A stretch of DNA of 64,000 bases from Ruegeria faecimaris. Lineage in GTDB: Bacteria > Pseudomonadota > Alphaproteobacteria > Rhodobacterales > Rhodobacteraceae. Each line of letters starts with the position of its first letter. Positions within the stretch are counted from its first letter, which is position 1. The notes below the pieces were generated by a model. It was not told the origin of the DNA and searched no databases. It saw only the letters and a program-made list of their open reading frames with translations. Positions 35,663-49,062 of the stretch are shown piece after piece. The position numbers and the translations under genes are program-made. The stretch is taken from positions 1 to 64,000 of the forward strand of contig NZ_FXTE01000018.1 of NCBI RefSeq assembly GCF_900182615.1, given 5' to 3'.

Positions 35663-36054
35663 TCGTCGAGATCGCGGCGCACCGCGTCCTGATCGAACAT
35701 GCGGCGGGTGTCATCCAGACGGTCGAATGTGTCATCCAGCCGGAATCGCAGATCGGGGGAGAATTTCAGCCCGACCTTTTTACCAACCATGCGCCGCAGC
35801 TCGTGTTTGTTGCGGGCCAGCAGTTCGATCACATCCTCCTGCCCTTTGCCGCCTAGGGGCAGCACAAAGGCGGTGGCGATCTTCAGATCGGGCGAGGTGC
35901 GCACCTCACCCACAGTGATTGACATGCGATTCAGGTCGGGATCGTGGACATCTCCGCGCGCCAGAACCTCGGACAGGGTGCGGCGGATCAGTTCGCCGAC
36001 ACGCAGCTGTCGTTGGGACGGGCCGGGGCCATCGTGGAATTTGTTCTTAGCCAT
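35659..36054 (-). CDS. rbfA: 30S ribosome-binding factor A
   Basis: A 131-residue Rbf[41 protein letters not shown], then [20 protein letters not shown] and [20 protein letters not shown]. It assists late maturation of the small ribosomal subunit and cold adaptation. It opens the minus-strand block and is divergent from dapB. Confidence 0.95.
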   Translation of the reverse strand: MAKNKFHDGPGPSQRQLRVGELIRRTLSEVLARGDVHDPDLNRMSITVGEVRTSPDLKIATAFVLPLGGKGQEDVIELLARNKHELRRMVGKKVGLKFSPDLRFRLDDTFDRLDDTRRMFDQDAVRRDLDE

Positions 36055-36145
36055 ATCCCCGATCTAAGCGCAAAGCGGGGCTTTGCCAAGCGGGTGCGAA
36101 CCGGGTAGGAGGCATTGAGCCAATCAATGCAAAGGGACCAGCGCA

Positions 36146-36955
36146 ATGACCCATATTCCGGGGATCGTCATCACAGGGGCTTCGGGCCGTATGGGTCAGA
36201 TGTTGATCAGGACCGTGACCGACAGTGATCAGGCCCGCCTGGTCGGCGTGGTCGAGCGCACGGGTCATGATTGGGTTGGGCAGGATGTGGGCGTGGCCAT
36301 GGGTGGTGCAGCGCTGGGCGTCACGGTGACCGACGATCCGCTGGAGGCCTTTGCCCAGGCGCAGGCCGTGATTGATTTCACCGCACCCGAGGCGACGCTG
36401 GAATTCGCCGCGTTGGCGGCGCAGGCGCGCTGTGTGCATGTGATCGGCACTACCGGGATGAGTGACGAGCAGATTGCCGCTCTGGAGCCCGCGTCGCGCC
36501 ACGCGGTGATCGTGCGGGCGGGCAACATGAGCCTCGGGGTCAATCTGCTGGTGCAACTGACCAAAAAGGTCGCCGCCGCACTGGATGAGGATTTCGACAT
36601 CGAAGTGATCGAAGGCCATCACCACCATAAGGTCGACGCGCCCTCGGGCACCGCGCTGATGCTGGGCGAGGCCGCTGCCGAAGGGCGTGGTGTAGATCTG
36701 GCTGAGGTGTCCGATCGGGGCCGCGATGGTATGACCGGCGCGCGCAAGCGGGGCGATATCGGGTTCCATGCCATTAGGGGTGGTGACATCGTGGGCGAAC
36801 ACGACGTGCTATTCGCAGCACCGGGCGAACGCATCGTGCTGCGCCACCTGGCCACTGACCGCGCCATTTTCGCGCGCGGCGCCCTGAAAGCCGCACTTTG
36901 GGGGCAGGGTAAAGCGCCTGGCCAATATGACATGGTGGACGTTCTGGGGCTTTGA
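36146..36955 (+). CDS. dapB: 4-hydroxy-tetrahydrodipicolinate reductase
   Basis: A 269-residue DapB: the nucleotide-binding [46 protein letters not shown], and the substrate-binding signature [20 protein letters not shown], with the catalytic His/Lys pair. It makes tetrahydrodipicolinate in the lysine/diaminopimelate pathway. It is divergent from rbfA, a layout common in this family. Confidence 0.97.
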   Translation: MTHIPGIVITGASGRMGQMLIRTVTDSDQARLVGVVERTGHDWVGQDVGVAMGGAALGVTVTDDPLEAFAQAQAVIDFTAPEATLEFAALAAQARCVHVIGTTGMSDEQIAALEPASRHAVIVRAGNMSLGVNLLVQLTKKVAAALDEDFDIEVIEGHHHHKVDAPSGTALMLGEAAAEGRGVDLAEVSDRGRDGMTGARKRGDIGFHAIRGGDIVGEHDVLFAAPGERIVLRHLATDRAIFARGALKAALWGQGKAPGQYDMVDVLGL

Positions 36956-36980
36956 CACCGCCCGGGAGCCGACAGACCGA

Positions 36981-37645
36981 CTACAACTCTCGGACCTTAT
37001 CTGCGCGCAAAGGGCAGGCGAGATAGACGCCGAATTCTTTGCCGATATCCGCACTGACCCGCGCGTGAACCTTGCCCTGCCGATCCAGAAAACGCTGATT
37101 GTCCTCGACCGGGAATATCCCCTCGTGCCAGATGCCAGGATGGATATACAGCCCGCGTGACCCATCACACCAAAAGGCCACCACCTTTTCCGGTGTCAGA
37201 TTGTCGCCCGGCAATGCGGCAGGGATGATGTAAGGCTTGTTGTCGATCGGCCAGAACATCTGTCCGCCATCGGGGTGATAGTTCATGTGCCAAAGCAGAA
37301 CCTGATCGCGCGGAGCAGTTTGCCGGTTGGCGTTGGCCTGTTGCGGATCAGTGGACCAGCCGAGGACATAGTGACCGTTGACCGCTTCGTTCTCGCCGTA
37401 AAGGACGTCCCCTTTCCACTCACCATGAAATGTGCCTTCGACCCAACCGGCTTCATCGCCGGTGCCTTCGTCGATGGGCCGCCAGCCTTGCTGTGGCCAA
37501 CGGACGATTTCAATTTCGAATTCTTCGGGGTCGTCGACCAGACAGCCATAGCCCTTGACCGACTTGTCTGTAGCACGGATCAAGGGGACCTCGTGCCAAG
37601 GCAGGGATGGTTTGGTGTTGGCCTCAAAAATGTATTCTGGGGCGT

Positions 37646-37649
<4 letters not shown>
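36981..37649 (-). CDS. Ureidoglycolate lyase-like (AllA cupin) protein in the Tmp operon
   Basis: A 222-residue cytosolic protein. The C-terminal part (EKVVAFWCDGSRGLYIHPGI followed by WHEGIFPVEDNQRFLDRQGK) resembles the cupin core of AllA-type ureidoglycolate lyases; the N-terminal 100 residues are unlike the short AllA. It is the third gene of an operon and its ATG overlaps the tmpB stop by three bases. No purine or ureide genes are nearby, so a role linked to the phosphonate or glycine-betaine branch is more likely than ureidoglycolate cleavage (inference). Confidence 0.7.
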
Positions 37650-40326
<2,677 letters not shown>

Positions 40327-40509
40327 TCAGAAATCTATCGCGATGCCTTTCTTTTCCCAATCGCCATAACGTGCAGGATCGGGGCCGTCGCGTCCGCCCA
40401 GCTCTTTGGGTCGCGCTTTTGCGTCGGCTTCGGCCTTGCGGCGGCGGTCCTCCGCCTCAGCCAGCGCGCGTTGTGCGGCAGGCGGCAGGTCTTTGGGCTC
40501 GTCACTCAT
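40327..40509 (-). CDS. DUF1674 protein (SDHAF4-like succinate dehydrogenase assembly factor)
   Basis: A 60-residue protein ending PKELGGRDGPDPARYGDWEK then KGIAIDF, the invariant C-terminal motif of DUF1674/SDHAF4. In mitochondria and by homology in alphaproteobacteria it binds the flavinated SdhA subunit and aids complex II assembly. The helical, charged N-terminus is variable. It is adjacent to the stop of the LysR gene (convergent) and divergent from rsmB, a layout conserved in the family. Confidence 0.9.
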   Translation of the reverse strand: MSDEPKDLPPAAQRALAEAEDRRRKAEADAKARPKELGGRDGPDPARYGDWEKKGIAIDF

Positions 40510-40598
40510 GACATCGGGTTCCTTTCAGTGCATTGGCTTGATATACGCCCCCGTCCGCCCTTGGCAATGCGGACGAGGGTCACATCAAAGGCGATTCA

Positions 40599-41855
40599 AT
40601 GTCCGATAACGCAACGGCCGCGCGACGCAGCGCAATCTACCTTCTGGATCAGATCTTGGGTGACGGGCGGCTGATGTCAGAATGCCTGGCTGCAGGTGCG
40701 TTGGAGCGATTGGCACCAGAAGACCGGGCGCGGGCACAGCGGCTGGCGTTGCAAACGCTGCGTGGGCTCGAACGCGCCGACCGTCTGTTGGACAATCACC
40801 TGAACCGCACTCCCGCCCTGACCGTGCATAATGCCCTGCGTCTGGGAGCGGTTGAGCTGTGCCATGGCGAGGCAGCGCATGGCGTCGTAAATTCCATGGT
40901 TGAGATTGTCGGTCGCTCGCGCAAGCATGGGCGGCTCAAGGGGTTGGTGAACGCGGTTCTGCGCAAGGTGGCGGCGGAAGGGCCAGAGGCTTGGCCGAAA
41001 ATGCGCGTGCCGCGCCTGCCCGAGTGGCTGCGCGATCCGTTGATCATGGCCTGGGGTGCCGAGGCCGTGACCGGCATGGAACTGGCGCATTTCGAGGGCG
41101 CGCCGCTGGATTTTTCGGTCAAGCCCGGGGCAACCGCGCCGGGTGAGATGCTTCCGACCGGTTCGATGCGGGTTCGGGATGCGGGGCAGGTGTCCGCTCT
41201 GCCGGGATATGATCGCGGTGACTGGTGGGTTCAGGATGCCGCCGCCGCACTGCCTGTCCGAGTTCTGGCGCCTAAGGCCGGAGAGAAAATTCTGGACCTT
41301 TGCGCTGCGCCCGGTGGCAAGTCGTTGCAACTGGCGGCTGCGGGGGCCGATGTGACTGCGCTGGATATCTCGGAATCGCGTCTGGAACGAGTGCGCGAGA
41401 ACCTGACGCGGACGGGCCTGATGGCTACGGTCATCGCGGCTGACGCGCTGGAACACCAGGGTCAGTATGACGCCATCCTGCTGGATGCGCCCTGTTCCGC
41501 CACCGGCACGATCCGCCGCCATCCTGATCTGCCCTTTGCCAAGGACGGGTCGGAATTCGGCGCGCTGATCGAGCTGCAAACGCAGATGCTTGCCCATGCC
41601 TGGACCCTTCTGAAACCGGGCGGGCGGTTGGTGTACTGCACCTGCTCGTTACTGCCCGATGAGGGCGAGGTTCAGGTTGAAGAGGCGCTACAGATGTATC
41701 CTGATATGCAAGCGGACCGGGTCGCTTTGCAGGTCGCGGGGGTCGAAGCCGGCTGGATCACCGAAGAGGGCGGTTTGCGTCTGCGGCCTGACTATTGGCC
41801 GGGGACAGGCGGCATGGACGGCTTCTATATCGCCTGCCTGACGAAATCGACCTGA
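40599..41855 (+). CDS. rsmB: 16S rRNA m5C methyltransferase, RsmB/NOP family
   Basis: A 418-residue protein: N-terminal NusB-like domain (RRSAIYLLDQILGDGRLMSE, LRLGAVELCHGEAAHGVVNS, KGLVNAVLRKVA), then a Rossmann methyltransferase with SAM motif ILDLCAAPGGKSLQLAA. The catalytic cysteines lie in ILLDAPCSATGTIRRHPDL and LVYCTCSLLPDEGE. It methylates a 16S rRNA cytosine (C967 in E. coli). Start at 40599, divergent from the DUF1674 gene. Confidence 0.93.
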   Translation: MSDNATAARRSAIYLLDQILGDGRLMSECLAAGALERLAPEDRARAQRLALQTLRGLERADRLLDNHLNRTPALTVHNALRLGAVELCHGEAAHGVVNSMVEIVGRSRKHGRLKGLVNAVLRKVAAEGPEAWPKMRVPRLPEWLRDPLIMAWGAEAVTGMELAHFEGAPLDFSVKPGATAPGEMLPTGSMRVRDAGQVSALPGYDRGDWWVQDAAAALPVRVLAPKAGEKILDLCAAPGGKSLQLAAAGADVTALDISESRLERVRENLTRTGLMATVIAADALEHQGQYDAILLDAPCSATGTIRRHPDLPFAKDGSEFGALIELQTQMLAHAWTLLKPGGRLVYCTCSLLPDEGEVQVEEALQMYPDMQADRVALQVAGVEAGWITEEGGLRLRPDYWPGTGGMDGFYIACLTKST

Positions 41856-41945
41856 AGGCACGCTTTTCGATGACTTGACGATTGCTCCGGTCTATCGTTG
41901 GGTCTCAGGCGCCAGCAGAGCGCAAGGGGCAGAGTAACGAGCGTC

Positions 41946-43685
41946 ATGTCAAATTCGGACACCATGGCAAACCGATGGTCGCGATATCAGAACCGGCTTT
42001 ATGCGCGGCTCAGTCAGCGGCGCAAGGCCGTTACCGGATTTGTGGGCGATCCGGAACCACGCACGGTTGGATCATTTGCGCGCGGGCGTCAGTTGGTGGC
42101 TGGGAACCTGCTGTTCTCGGGCTATCTGGTAGAGGCGCAGGATACAGGCTTATGGGATGTCACTGCGCCCAGCACCGGATTCGACGATGAACGCCACGGT
42201 TTTGCCTGGCTGGATGATCTGGCGGCTGTTGGCGACATCCGGGCGCGCGAAAAGGCGCAACGCTGGGTCTGGGGCTGGATCGAAGCACATGGGCGCGGGC
42301 ACGGGCCCGGTTGGGCACCTGATCTGACAGGTCGGCGAGTGATGCGGTGGATCAATCACGCGATCTTTTTGCTGCGCGGTGTGGATGAGCAACAAAGCAA
42401 GGTCTTTTTCAGTTCGCTATCTCAGCAGGCCTGGTTCCTGTCGAAACGCTGGCATGCTGCGACGCCTGGCCTGCCCCGGTTCGAGGCGCTAGCCGGTCTG
42501 GTGCAGGCTGGTTTGGCTTTGGAAGGGCTTGAGCAGATGGCAGAGCCCGCCCTGCGCGCTCTGGCGCGGGAATGTGACAGTCAGATAGATCAAAAAGGTG
42601 GTATCTCCACGCGCAACCCCGAGGAGCTGCTGGAAGTCTTCACGCTGCTCGCCTGGACATCGGCAGCACTTAGCGATTTGGGGCGGGGTACACCTGGGGC
42701 GCAGGCGAATGCGATTAAACGGATGGCCCCGACCATGCGTAATCTGCGTCATTCGGATGGTGCACTGGCCCGTTTCCACGGGGGCGGGCGCGGGGTCGAG
42801 GGTCGTCTGGATCAGGCTCTGGCGCAAAGCGGCGTCAGACCGCAGAGCGAGAACGGCCTGTCCATGGGATTTGCCCGTCTCTATGCGGCACGGACCAGTG
42901 TGATAATTGACGCCAGTTCGCCGCCCAAAGGGGATGCGTCATATAACGCACATGCGTCGACCTTGGCGTTCGAGCTGACCTCGGGCCGCCGACCTCTGAT
43001 TGTGAATTGTGGGTCTGGGGAAACCTTTGGGTTGGAATGGCGTCGGGCCGGGCGCGCCACGCCGTCGCATTCGACACTTTGTCTTGACGGCTTTTCAAGT
43101 GCGCGTCTGACCTCAGCTGTTCCTGGTACGGAACGTGAAGGGCTGGTGGACGCGCCAAAGGATGTTCCGGTCGAGTTCGAAGACGCGTTCGAGGGAACCC
43201 GGTTTATGGCCGGGCATGATGGCTATACCAAAGTGTTCGGCCTGACCCATGCCCGAACGTTCGAGCTGCGCTTTGACGGGCGGGAGCTGACCGGCGAAGA
43301 TATTCTGCTTACCACAAGTGACAGGGCCAAGCGGCAATTTGACAAGGCGCTGGATGCGTCGAGCCTGACTGGTATCGGCTTTGACATACGGTTCCATCTG
43401 CATCCGGACGTGGATGCGGCGATAGATTTGGGCGGTGCGGCGGTGTCCATGGCGCTCAAAAGCGGTGAGATTTGGGTGTTCCGCCATGATGGTGTGGGGA
43501 AATTGTCAATCGAGCCAAGTGTTTATCTTGAAAAGGGCCGTTTGAAGCCACGCGCGACAAAACAGATCGTTCTATCTGGCCGCGCAATGGAGTATGCGAC
43601 GCGCATCCGGTGGACGTTGAGCAAGGCGCAGGATACAGCCTTTGCCGTGCGCGACTTGCACCGGGACGAGCCCGAGTTTGACTGA
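41946..43685 (+). CDS. Heparinase II/III family protein
   Basis: A 579-residue protein with an alpha/alpha toroid N-terminal half ([60 protein letters not shown]) and a C-terminal beta-sandwich with the family motifs [31 protein letters not shown] and [20 protein letters not shown]. Roseobacter members next to purH are predicted polysaccharide lyases or their non-catalytic relatives; the substrate is unknown, and no signal peptide is evident. The ATG at 41946 was chosen; 41964 is also possible. Confidence 0.88.
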   Translation: MSNSDTMANRWSRYQNRLYARLSQRRKAVTGFVGDPEPRTVGSFARGRQLVAGNLLFSGYLVEAQDTGLWDVTAPSTGFDDERHGFAWLDDLAAVGDIRAREKAQRWVWGWIEAHGRGHGPGWAPDLTGRRVMRWINHAIFLLRGVDEQQSKVFFSSLSQQAWFLSKRWHAATPGLPRFEALAGLVQAGLALEGLEQMAEPALRALARECDSQIDQKGGISTRNPEELLEVFTLLAWTSAALSDLGRGTPGAQANAIKRMAPTMRNLRHSDGALARFHGGGRGVEGRLDQALAQSGVRPQSENGLSMGFARLYAARTSVIIDASSPPKGDASYNAHASTLAFELTSGRRPLIVNCGSGETFGLEWRRAGRATPSHSTLCLDGFSSARLTSAVPGTEREGLVDAPKDVPVEFEDAFEGTRFMAGHDGYTKVFGLTHARTFELRFDGRELTGEDILLTTSDRAKRQFDKALDASSLTGIGFDIRFHLHPDVDAAIDLGGAAVSMALKSGEIWVFRHDGVGKLSIEPSVYLEKGRLKPRATKQIVLSGRAMEYATRIRWTLSKAQDTAFAVRDLHRDEPEFD

Positions 43686-43707
43686 CGCCAAAAGGACCTT
43701 TGGACCC

Positions 43708-45297
43708 ATGACCGATCTTCACCCCGTGCGCCGCGCGTTGCTTTCCGTATCCGACAAGACCGGGCTGATCGAGCTGGGTAAGGCGCTAGCCGACCGCGGG
43801 GTCGAGCTGTTGTCGACCGGCGGCACAGCAAAAGCGTTGCGCGATGCGGGGTTGGAGGTGAAGGATGTCAGCGAGATCACCGGTTTCCCCGAGATGATGA
43901 ATGGCCGGGTCAAGACGCTGCACCCTATGGTGCATGGCGGCTTGCTGGCCTTGCGTGACAATGACACCCATGTCGCCGCGATGAACGAACACGGCATCGA
44001 CGCGATCGACTTGCTGGTGGTGAACCTCTATCCGTTCGAGGCGACCGTGGCTAAAGGCGCTGGCTATGACGAATGTATCGAGAATATCGACATCGGCGGC
44101 CCAGCGATGATCCGCGCCGCCTCCAAGAACCACGCTTTTGTCAATGTCGTGGTCGATGTCGAGGATTACTCGTCGCTGTTGGATCAGCTGGACGAGAATT
44201 ACGGCAAGACCGCATATGGTTTCCGTCAGTGGTTGGCCCAAAAGGCCTATGCCCGCACCGCTGCTTACGATACCGCCGTGTCGAACTGGATGGCCGATGC
44301 GCTGCAGCTTGAGGCCCCCAAACGCCGCGCTTTTGCTGGCGAGTTGAAACAGACACTGCGCTATGGCGAGAACAGCCATCAGACCGCTGCATTTTATACC
44401 GACGGTACCAACCGACCCGGTGTGGCGACCGCCCTTCAGCATCAGGGCAAGGAACTGAGCTATAACAACATTAACGACACCGATGCGGCGTTTGAGCTGG
44501 TGGCGGAATTCGATCCCGTCAAGAGTGCGGCCTGTGCCATCATCAAACATGCCAACCCGTGTGGCGTTGCGACAGGAGGCACGCTGCTGGACGCCTATAA
44601 GGCCGCGTTCGACTGTGATCGTACCTCGGCCTTTGGCGGGATCGTGGCCCTGAATCAGCCGCTGGACGCTGAAACTGCGCAGGAAATCACAGGGATTTTC
44701 ACCGAGGTTGTGATCGCGCCTGGCGCCTCGGATGAGGCCAAGGCGATCTTTGCCGCCAAGAAAAACCTGCGCCTTCTGACGACCGAAGGCCTGCCGGATG
44801 TGACCGCCGGTGGCAAAACCGTGCGTCAGGTCGCGGGCGGTCTGTTGGTACAAGACAAGGATAACGGTTTCGTCGGCATGGATGACCTGACGGTTGTCAC
44901 CAAGAAGGCCCCGACGGATGAACAGATGCGCGACCTTCTGTTTGCCTGGAAGGTGGCAAAGCACGTGAAATCCAACGCCATCGTCTATGTTAAGGACGGC
45001 GCGACCGTGGGTGTCGGCGCTGGCCAGATGAGCCGCGTGGATTCGGCCCTGATCGCGGCCAAAAAGGCCGAGCGCATGGCCGATGTTCTGGGCCTGCCAC
45101 AGCCGCTGACCATCGGTTCAGCGGTGGCTTCGGACGCGTTCTTCCCCTTTCCCGACGGTTTGATGGAGGCCGCAGAGGCCGGGGCCACCTGCGTGATTCA
45201 GCCTGGCGGCTCGATGCGAGATGACGACGTGATCGCCGCCGCAGATGAGGCCGGTCTGGCCATGGTCTTTACCAGCATGCGGCATTTCCGTCACTGA
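43708..45297 (+). CDS. purH: Bifunctional AICAR formyltransferase / IMP cyclohydrolase
   Basis: A 529-residue PurH. The N-terminal MGS-like cyclohydrolase domain ([48 protein letters not shown]) is followed by the formyltransferase ([48 protein letters not shown]) and a C-terminal [20 protein letters not shown]. It catalyses the last two steps to IMP. The ATG at 43708 is preferred to the upstream frame. Its stop overlaps the lspA start. Confidence 0.97.
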   Translation: MTDLHPVRRALLSVSDKTGLIELGKALADRGVELLSTGGTAKALRDAGLEVKDVSEITGFPEMMNGRVKTLHPMVHGGLLALRDNDTHVAAMNEHGIDAIDLLVVNLYPFEATVAKGAGYDECIENIDIGGPAMIRAASKNHAFVNVVVDVEDYSSLLDQLDENYGKTAYGFRQWLAQKAYARTAAYDTAVSNWMADALQLEAPKRRAFAGELKQTLRYGENSHQTAAFYTDGTNRPGVATALQHQGKELSYNNINDTDAAFELVAEFDPVKSAACAIIKHANPCGVATGGTLLDAYKAAFDCDRTSAFGGIVALNQPLDAETAQEITGIFTEVVIAPGASDEAKAIFAAKKNLRLLTTEGLPDVTAGGKTVRQVAGGLLVQDKDNGFVGMDDLTVVTKKAPTDEQMRDLLFAWKVAKHVKSNAIVYVKDGATVGVGAGQMSRVDSALIAAKKAERMADVLGLPQPLTIGSAVASDAFFPFPDGLMEAAEAGATCVIQPGGSMRDDDVIAAADEAGLAMVFTSMRHFRH

Positions 45298-45767
45298 TGC
45301 GTGCCCGATTGCTCCTCTGGGCGGCGCTGACCGCGTTTCTGATCGACCAGATCAGCAAGTACCTGGTCGTTCATGTGATGCGCGTGGCCGAAGGGCCGAT
45401 CAGCGTTCTACCGCCCTTTCTGGTGTTCAGATATGGCGAGAATCGCGGCATCAATTTCGGCCTGTTTCAGGGCAATGGCGACGCCGCGCGCTGGGCTCTG
45501 ATCGGAGTTTCACTGGTGATTTCAGTGGGCGTTCTGATTTGGTTGATGCGTTCGGCCCCCTCAAAGCTCTTGTTGGTCTGTGGCGGCCTGCTGATCGGCG
45601 GTGCGCTTGGCAATGTGGTGGACCGCGTGTTGTACGGATATGTGCTGGATTTTCTGAACATGTCCTGCTGTGGTTTCGACAACCCCTATGTGTTCAATAT
45701 GGCCGATGTATTCATATTCGCAGGTGCCTTCGGGTTGGTGCTGTTTGATAGGAAAAAGCCCTCGTGA
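45297..45767 (+). CDS. lspA: Prolipoprotein signal peptidase (signal peptidase II)
   Basis: A 156-residue inner-membrane aspartyl protease with four membrane segments. It contains FLIDQISKYLVV, RYGENRGINFGLFQG, the first catalytic Asp in GALGNVVDRVLYGYVLDFL and the second in VFNMADVFIFAG. It removes signal peptides of lipidated prolipoproteins, such as the DUF3035 protein just downstream. It overlaps the purH stop by one base. Confidence 0.95.
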   Translation: MRARLLLWAALTAFLIDQISKYLVVHVMRVAEGPISVLPPFLVFRYGENRGINFGLFQGNGDAARWALIGVSLVISVGVLIWLMRSAPSKLLLVCGGLLIGGALGNVVDRVLYGYVLDFLNMSCCGFDNPYVFNMADVFIFAGAFGLVLFDRKKPS

Positions 45768-45817
45768 CGCGGGTTTGGAAATACGATAAAAGCGCCTGAA
45801 ACAGGCTGGAGACTTTC

Positions 45818-46336
45818 ATGCGGTTGCCGCGTTCCATATTTGTTGTGACTATGAGTCTTGCGGTTGCGGGATGTTCCGATATCGGTCTGCGCCACCTCGA
45901 GCCGCCTGGCCCGGGCCCGGACGAGTTTGCGATTCTGCCGGTCAAACCTCTGACCCAGCCCGAGAATTACAACGCGCTGCCCGCACCGACACCGGGTGGC
46001 ACCAACCTGACCGATGCCAATCCCACAGGGGATGCTATTGCCGCGCTGGGCGGGAATCCGGCTGCTGCGAATCCAAATACCGCTGTGCCTGCCTCTGATG
46101 GCGCGCTTGTCACGGCCTCCAGCCGATATGGCGTTCCTTCAAATACACGGCAGGTCGTCAACCAAGAAGATGCGGATTTCCGCAAGCGTCAGGGGCGTTG
46201 GACCCGTCTGCGGCTGTTCAACGTAGACCGATATTCGCAGGTTTACCGTCGCTGGGCTATCGATCCGAACAAGCAAACCCAGGCTGCGCGGAACGCTGGG
46301 ATCGAAACGCCATCAGCGCCGCCGGTCAATGAATAA
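45818..46336 (+). CDS. DUF3035 family lipoprotein
   Basis: A 172-residue lipoprotein: signal peptide with lipobox LAVAGC, then the DUF3035 start EPPGPGPDEFAILPVKPLTQP, a Pro/Ala/Asn-rich low-complexity middle (PENYNALPAPTPGGTNLTDA), and a C-terminal SRYGVPSNTRQVVNQEDADF and WAIDPNKQTQAARNAG. The family is confined to alphaproteobacteria and has no known function; its place after lspA and before the M16 peptidases suggests an outer-envelope role. Confidence 0.88.
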   Translation: MRLPRSIFVVTMSLAVAGCSDIGLRHLEPPGPGPDEFAILPVKPLTQPENYNALPAPTPGGTNLTDANPTGDAIAALGGNPAAANPNTAVPASDGALVTASSRYGVPSNTRQVVNQEDADFRKRQGRWTRLRLFNVDRYSQVYRRWAIDPNKQTQAARNAGIETPSAPPVNE

Positions 46337-46417
46337 TTCTTAACTTTCCGTCATCGGGGTTGAACCCGCGCGGCACCACCGTAGTTTGAACACCAGAAAC
46401 GAAACGGAGGATGCCCC

Positions 46418-47758
46418 ATGGTTCGGGCTCTGGCACTGTCGGCTGCTCTGATCGCCGCCACCCCGGTTTTTGCCGAAGATGGGCACGAGGCGGTCACCAC
46501 CTTTACTCTGGATAACGGTATGGACGTTGTCGTGATCGAGGATCACCGCGCCCCAGTCGTGCAGCACATGGTCTGGTATCGCGCCGGATCGGCGGATGAG
46601 CCGGTTGGTTCGTCCGGTGTGGCGCATTTTCTGGAACACCTGTTGTTCAAGGCCACCGACACGCTGGAGGCGGGCGAGTTTTCTGCCACCGTCGCGGCCA
46701 ATGGCGGCAATGACAACGCGTTCACCTCGTATGATTACACCGCCTATTTTCAGCGTGTTGCTGCCGACCGGCTTGAGCTGATGATGCGGATGGAGTCAGA
46801 CAGGATGCGCAATATCCGCCTGTCCGATGATGACATCGCCACCGAGCGCGACGTGATCCTGGAAGAACGTAACCAGCGTACCGAAAACAACCCGCGCGCC
46901 CTGTTCGGTGAACAGGTCAGCGCGGCGCAATACCTCAACCACCGCTATGGTGTCCCCGTTATCGGTTGGAAACATGAGATGGAAACGCTGGACCTGGACG
47001 ATGCACTGTCCTTCTATCAGATCCACTATTCGCCAAATAACGCCATCCTGGTGGTGACCGGCGATGTTGAGCCAGACGAGGTCAAATCCCTGGCCGAGCA
47101 ATATTACGGGGTAATCCCGGCAAACCCGGACCTGCCCGAACGGGTGCGATCACAGGAGCCGCCACAAACCGCTGAACGCCGTCTGACCTTTAAGGATGCG
47201 CGCGTATCGCAGCCCTATGTTCAGCGCAGCTATCTTGCACCCGAACGGGACGCAGGTGCGCAGGAAAAAGCCGCCGCCCTGTTCCTTCTGGCTGAATTAC
47301 TGGGGGGCAGCACGACGTCGTACCTGAATGAAAAACTGCAGTTCGAGCAGCAGAAGGTCGTCTATACCGGTGCGTTCTACCGAGGCGTGTCGCTTGACGA
47401 TACCACATTTGATCTGCTGGTAGTTCCGGCCGAAGGCGTGTCGCTGCAAGAGGCCGAGGATGCGATGGATCAGGCCGTGACCGATTTCATCGCCGAAGGT
47501 GTGAACGAAGAGGATCTGGATCGGATCAAAATGCAGCTGCGCGCCGCGCAGACCTATGCGCGTGACAATGTGGACGGGATCGGCAATCGCTATGGCCGTG
47601 CCCTGACCAGCGGGCTGACGGTCGAAGATGTACAGGCTTGGCCTGATGTCCTGCAGGCGGTGACCGGTGATCAGATCATCGCCGCCGCGCGCGAAGTGCT
47701 GCAGCCTGAAACCTCGGTCACGGGCTGGCTGATGCGAGACGATGAGGTAACGCAATGA
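46418..47758 (+). CDS. M16 family zinc peptidase (catalytic subunit)
   Basis: A 446-residue secreted M16B peptidase. Signal peptide (MVRALALSAALIAATPVFA), TTFTLDNGMDVVVIEDHRAP, and the zinc motif HFLEHLLFK (HxxEH) near residue 70 with the third ligand Glu in ERDVILEERNQR. The second M16 lobe follows. It pairs with the next gene, which lacks the zinc motif, as in heterodimeric mitochondrial-processing-peptidase-like enzymes. It acts in the periplasm; substrates are unknown. Overlaps the next start by four bases. Confidence 0.93.
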   Translation: MVRALALSAALIAATPVFAEDGHEAVTTFTLDNGMDVVVIEDHRAPVVQHMVWYRAGSADEPVGSSGVAHFLEHLLFKATDTLEAGEFSATVAANGGNDNAFTSYDYTAYFQRVAADRLELMMRMESDRMRNIRLSDDDIATERDVILEERNQRTENNPRALFGEQVSAAQYLNHRYGVPVIGWKHEMETLDLDDALSFYQIHYSPNNAILVVTGDVEPDEVKSLAEQYYGVIPANPDLPERVRSQEPPQTAERRLTFKDARVSQPYVQRSYLAPERDAGAQEKAAALFLLAELLGGSTTSYLNEKLQFEQQKVVYTGAFYRGVSLDDTTFDLLVVPAEGVSLQEAEDAMDQAVTDFIAEGVNEEDLDRIKMQLRAAQTYARDNVDGIGNRYGRALTSGLTVEDVQAWPDVLQAVTGDQIIAAAREVLQPETSVTGWLMRDDEVTQ

Positions 47759-49059
47759 AGCGGATATTTGTAACTCTGATAGCTTTGGTCATCGCAGTTC
47801 CTGCATGGGCCGAGATCGAGATTGAAGAGGTCACCTCGCCGGGTGGCATCACCGCATGGCTGGTCGAGGATCACTCGATCCCCTTCACCGCCCTGGAGCT
47901 GCGGTTCCGCGGTGGCACGTCGCTGGACGACCCGACAAAGCGCGGCGCGGTGTATCTGATGAGCGGCCTGATAGAAGAAGGCGCTGGCGAAATGGATGCC
48001 CGCACCTATGCGCGCGAGCTGGAATCTCTGGCCGCGTCGTTCGGGTATAGCGCCTCGGACGATTCAGTGTCGATCTCGGCACAGTTTCTGACCGAAAACA
48101 GGGATGAGGTGATTGACCTGCTGCGGACCACGATTCACGAACCGCGTTTCGATCAGGATGCCGTAGACCGTGTTCGCGCTCAGGTTCTGTCGGGTCTGCG
48201 GTCAGATCAGACCAGCCCCAGTGACATTGCCGGGCGCAGCTTCGCGGAAATGGCCTATGGCGATCACCCCTACGGTTCCGAAGGCAAGGGCACGATCGAA
48301 AGTGTCAGCGCCTTGACCCGCGATGATGTGGTCACGGCATATGAGAACGTGTTTACCAAGGATCGTCTGTATGTAGGCGCGGTCGGCGATATCACCCCAG
48401 AGGAACTGGGCGCGGTGCTGGACGAGCTCTTGCTTGATCTGCCGGATACCGGCAAACCGATCCCTAAGCGGGCCGATGTGACGATCACTGGCGGAGTGAG
48501 CGTGATCGAGTTCGATACGCCGCAATCGGTGGCTCTGTTCGGCCATGCCGGGATCGACCGCGACGACCCGGATTTCTTTTCCGCCTATCTGTTGAACCAC
48601 ATTCTTGGCGGCGGAGGTTTCGAAAGCCGCCTGATGCAGGAAGTGCGCGAAAAACGCGGTCTGACCTATGGCGTGGCGACCTATCTGGTGCCAAAGGATC
48701 TGGCCTCTGTGTATCTTGGGTCGGTGTCCTCGGCCAATGACCGTATCGCCGAAGCCGTTGATGTGATCCGCAGCGAATGGGCGCGCGCCGCATCCGAAGG
48801 GGTCACTCAGAAAGAGTTGGACGACGCCAAGACCTATCTGACCGGTGCCTATCCGCTGCGCTTTGATGGCAACAGCCAGATCGCCGGGATCATGGTGGGT
48901 ATGCAGATGGAGGATTTGCCTATCGACTATATCGCCACTCGCAATGACAAGGTGAATGCAGTGACGCTTGAGGATGTGAACCGGGTGGCGTCCGAACTGC
49001 TGGACCCAGATGGTTTACACTTTACCATCGTTGGCAAACCCGAAGGTCTGGACGGCTGA
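47755..49059 (+). CDS. M16 family peptidase-like protein (non-catalytic partner)
   Basis: A 434-residue secreted protein with signal peptide (MKRIFVTLIALVIAVPAWA). The position of the HxxEH motif reads VYLMSGLIEEGAG, so zinc ligands are missing. The C-terminal region keeps the substrate-binding Arg/Tyr element in EVREKRGLTYGVATYLVPKD. This is the pattern of the inactive subunit of M16B heterodimers. It is translationally coupled (ATGA) to the active subunit, supporting one complex in the periplasm. Confidence 0.92.
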   Translation: MKRIFVTLIALVIAVPAWAEIEIEEVTSPGGITAWLVEDHSIPFTALELRFRGGTSLDDPTKRGAVYLMSGLIEEGAGEMDARTYARELESLAASFGYSASDDSVSISAQFLTENRDEVIDLLRTTIHEPRFDQDAVDRVRAQVLSGLRSDQTSPSDIAGRSFAEMAYGDHPYGSEGKGTIESVSALTRDDVVTAYENVFTKDRLYVGAVGDITPEELGAVLDELLLDLPDTGKPIPKRADVTITGGVSVIEFDTPQSVALFGHAGIDRDDPDFFSAYLLNHILGGGGFESRLMQEVREKRGLTYGVATYLVPKDLASVYLGSVSSANDRIAEAVDVIRSEWARAASEGVTQKELDDAKTYLTGAYPLRFDGNSQIAGIMVGMQMEDLPIDYIATRNDKVNAVTLEDVNRVASELLDPDGLHFTIVGKPEGLDG

Positions 49060-49062
49060 CCC

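Noticed and set aside
43786..44964. 392-codon minus-strand ORF opposite purH
   Set aside because: Shadow frame of a full-length, motif-complete PurH.
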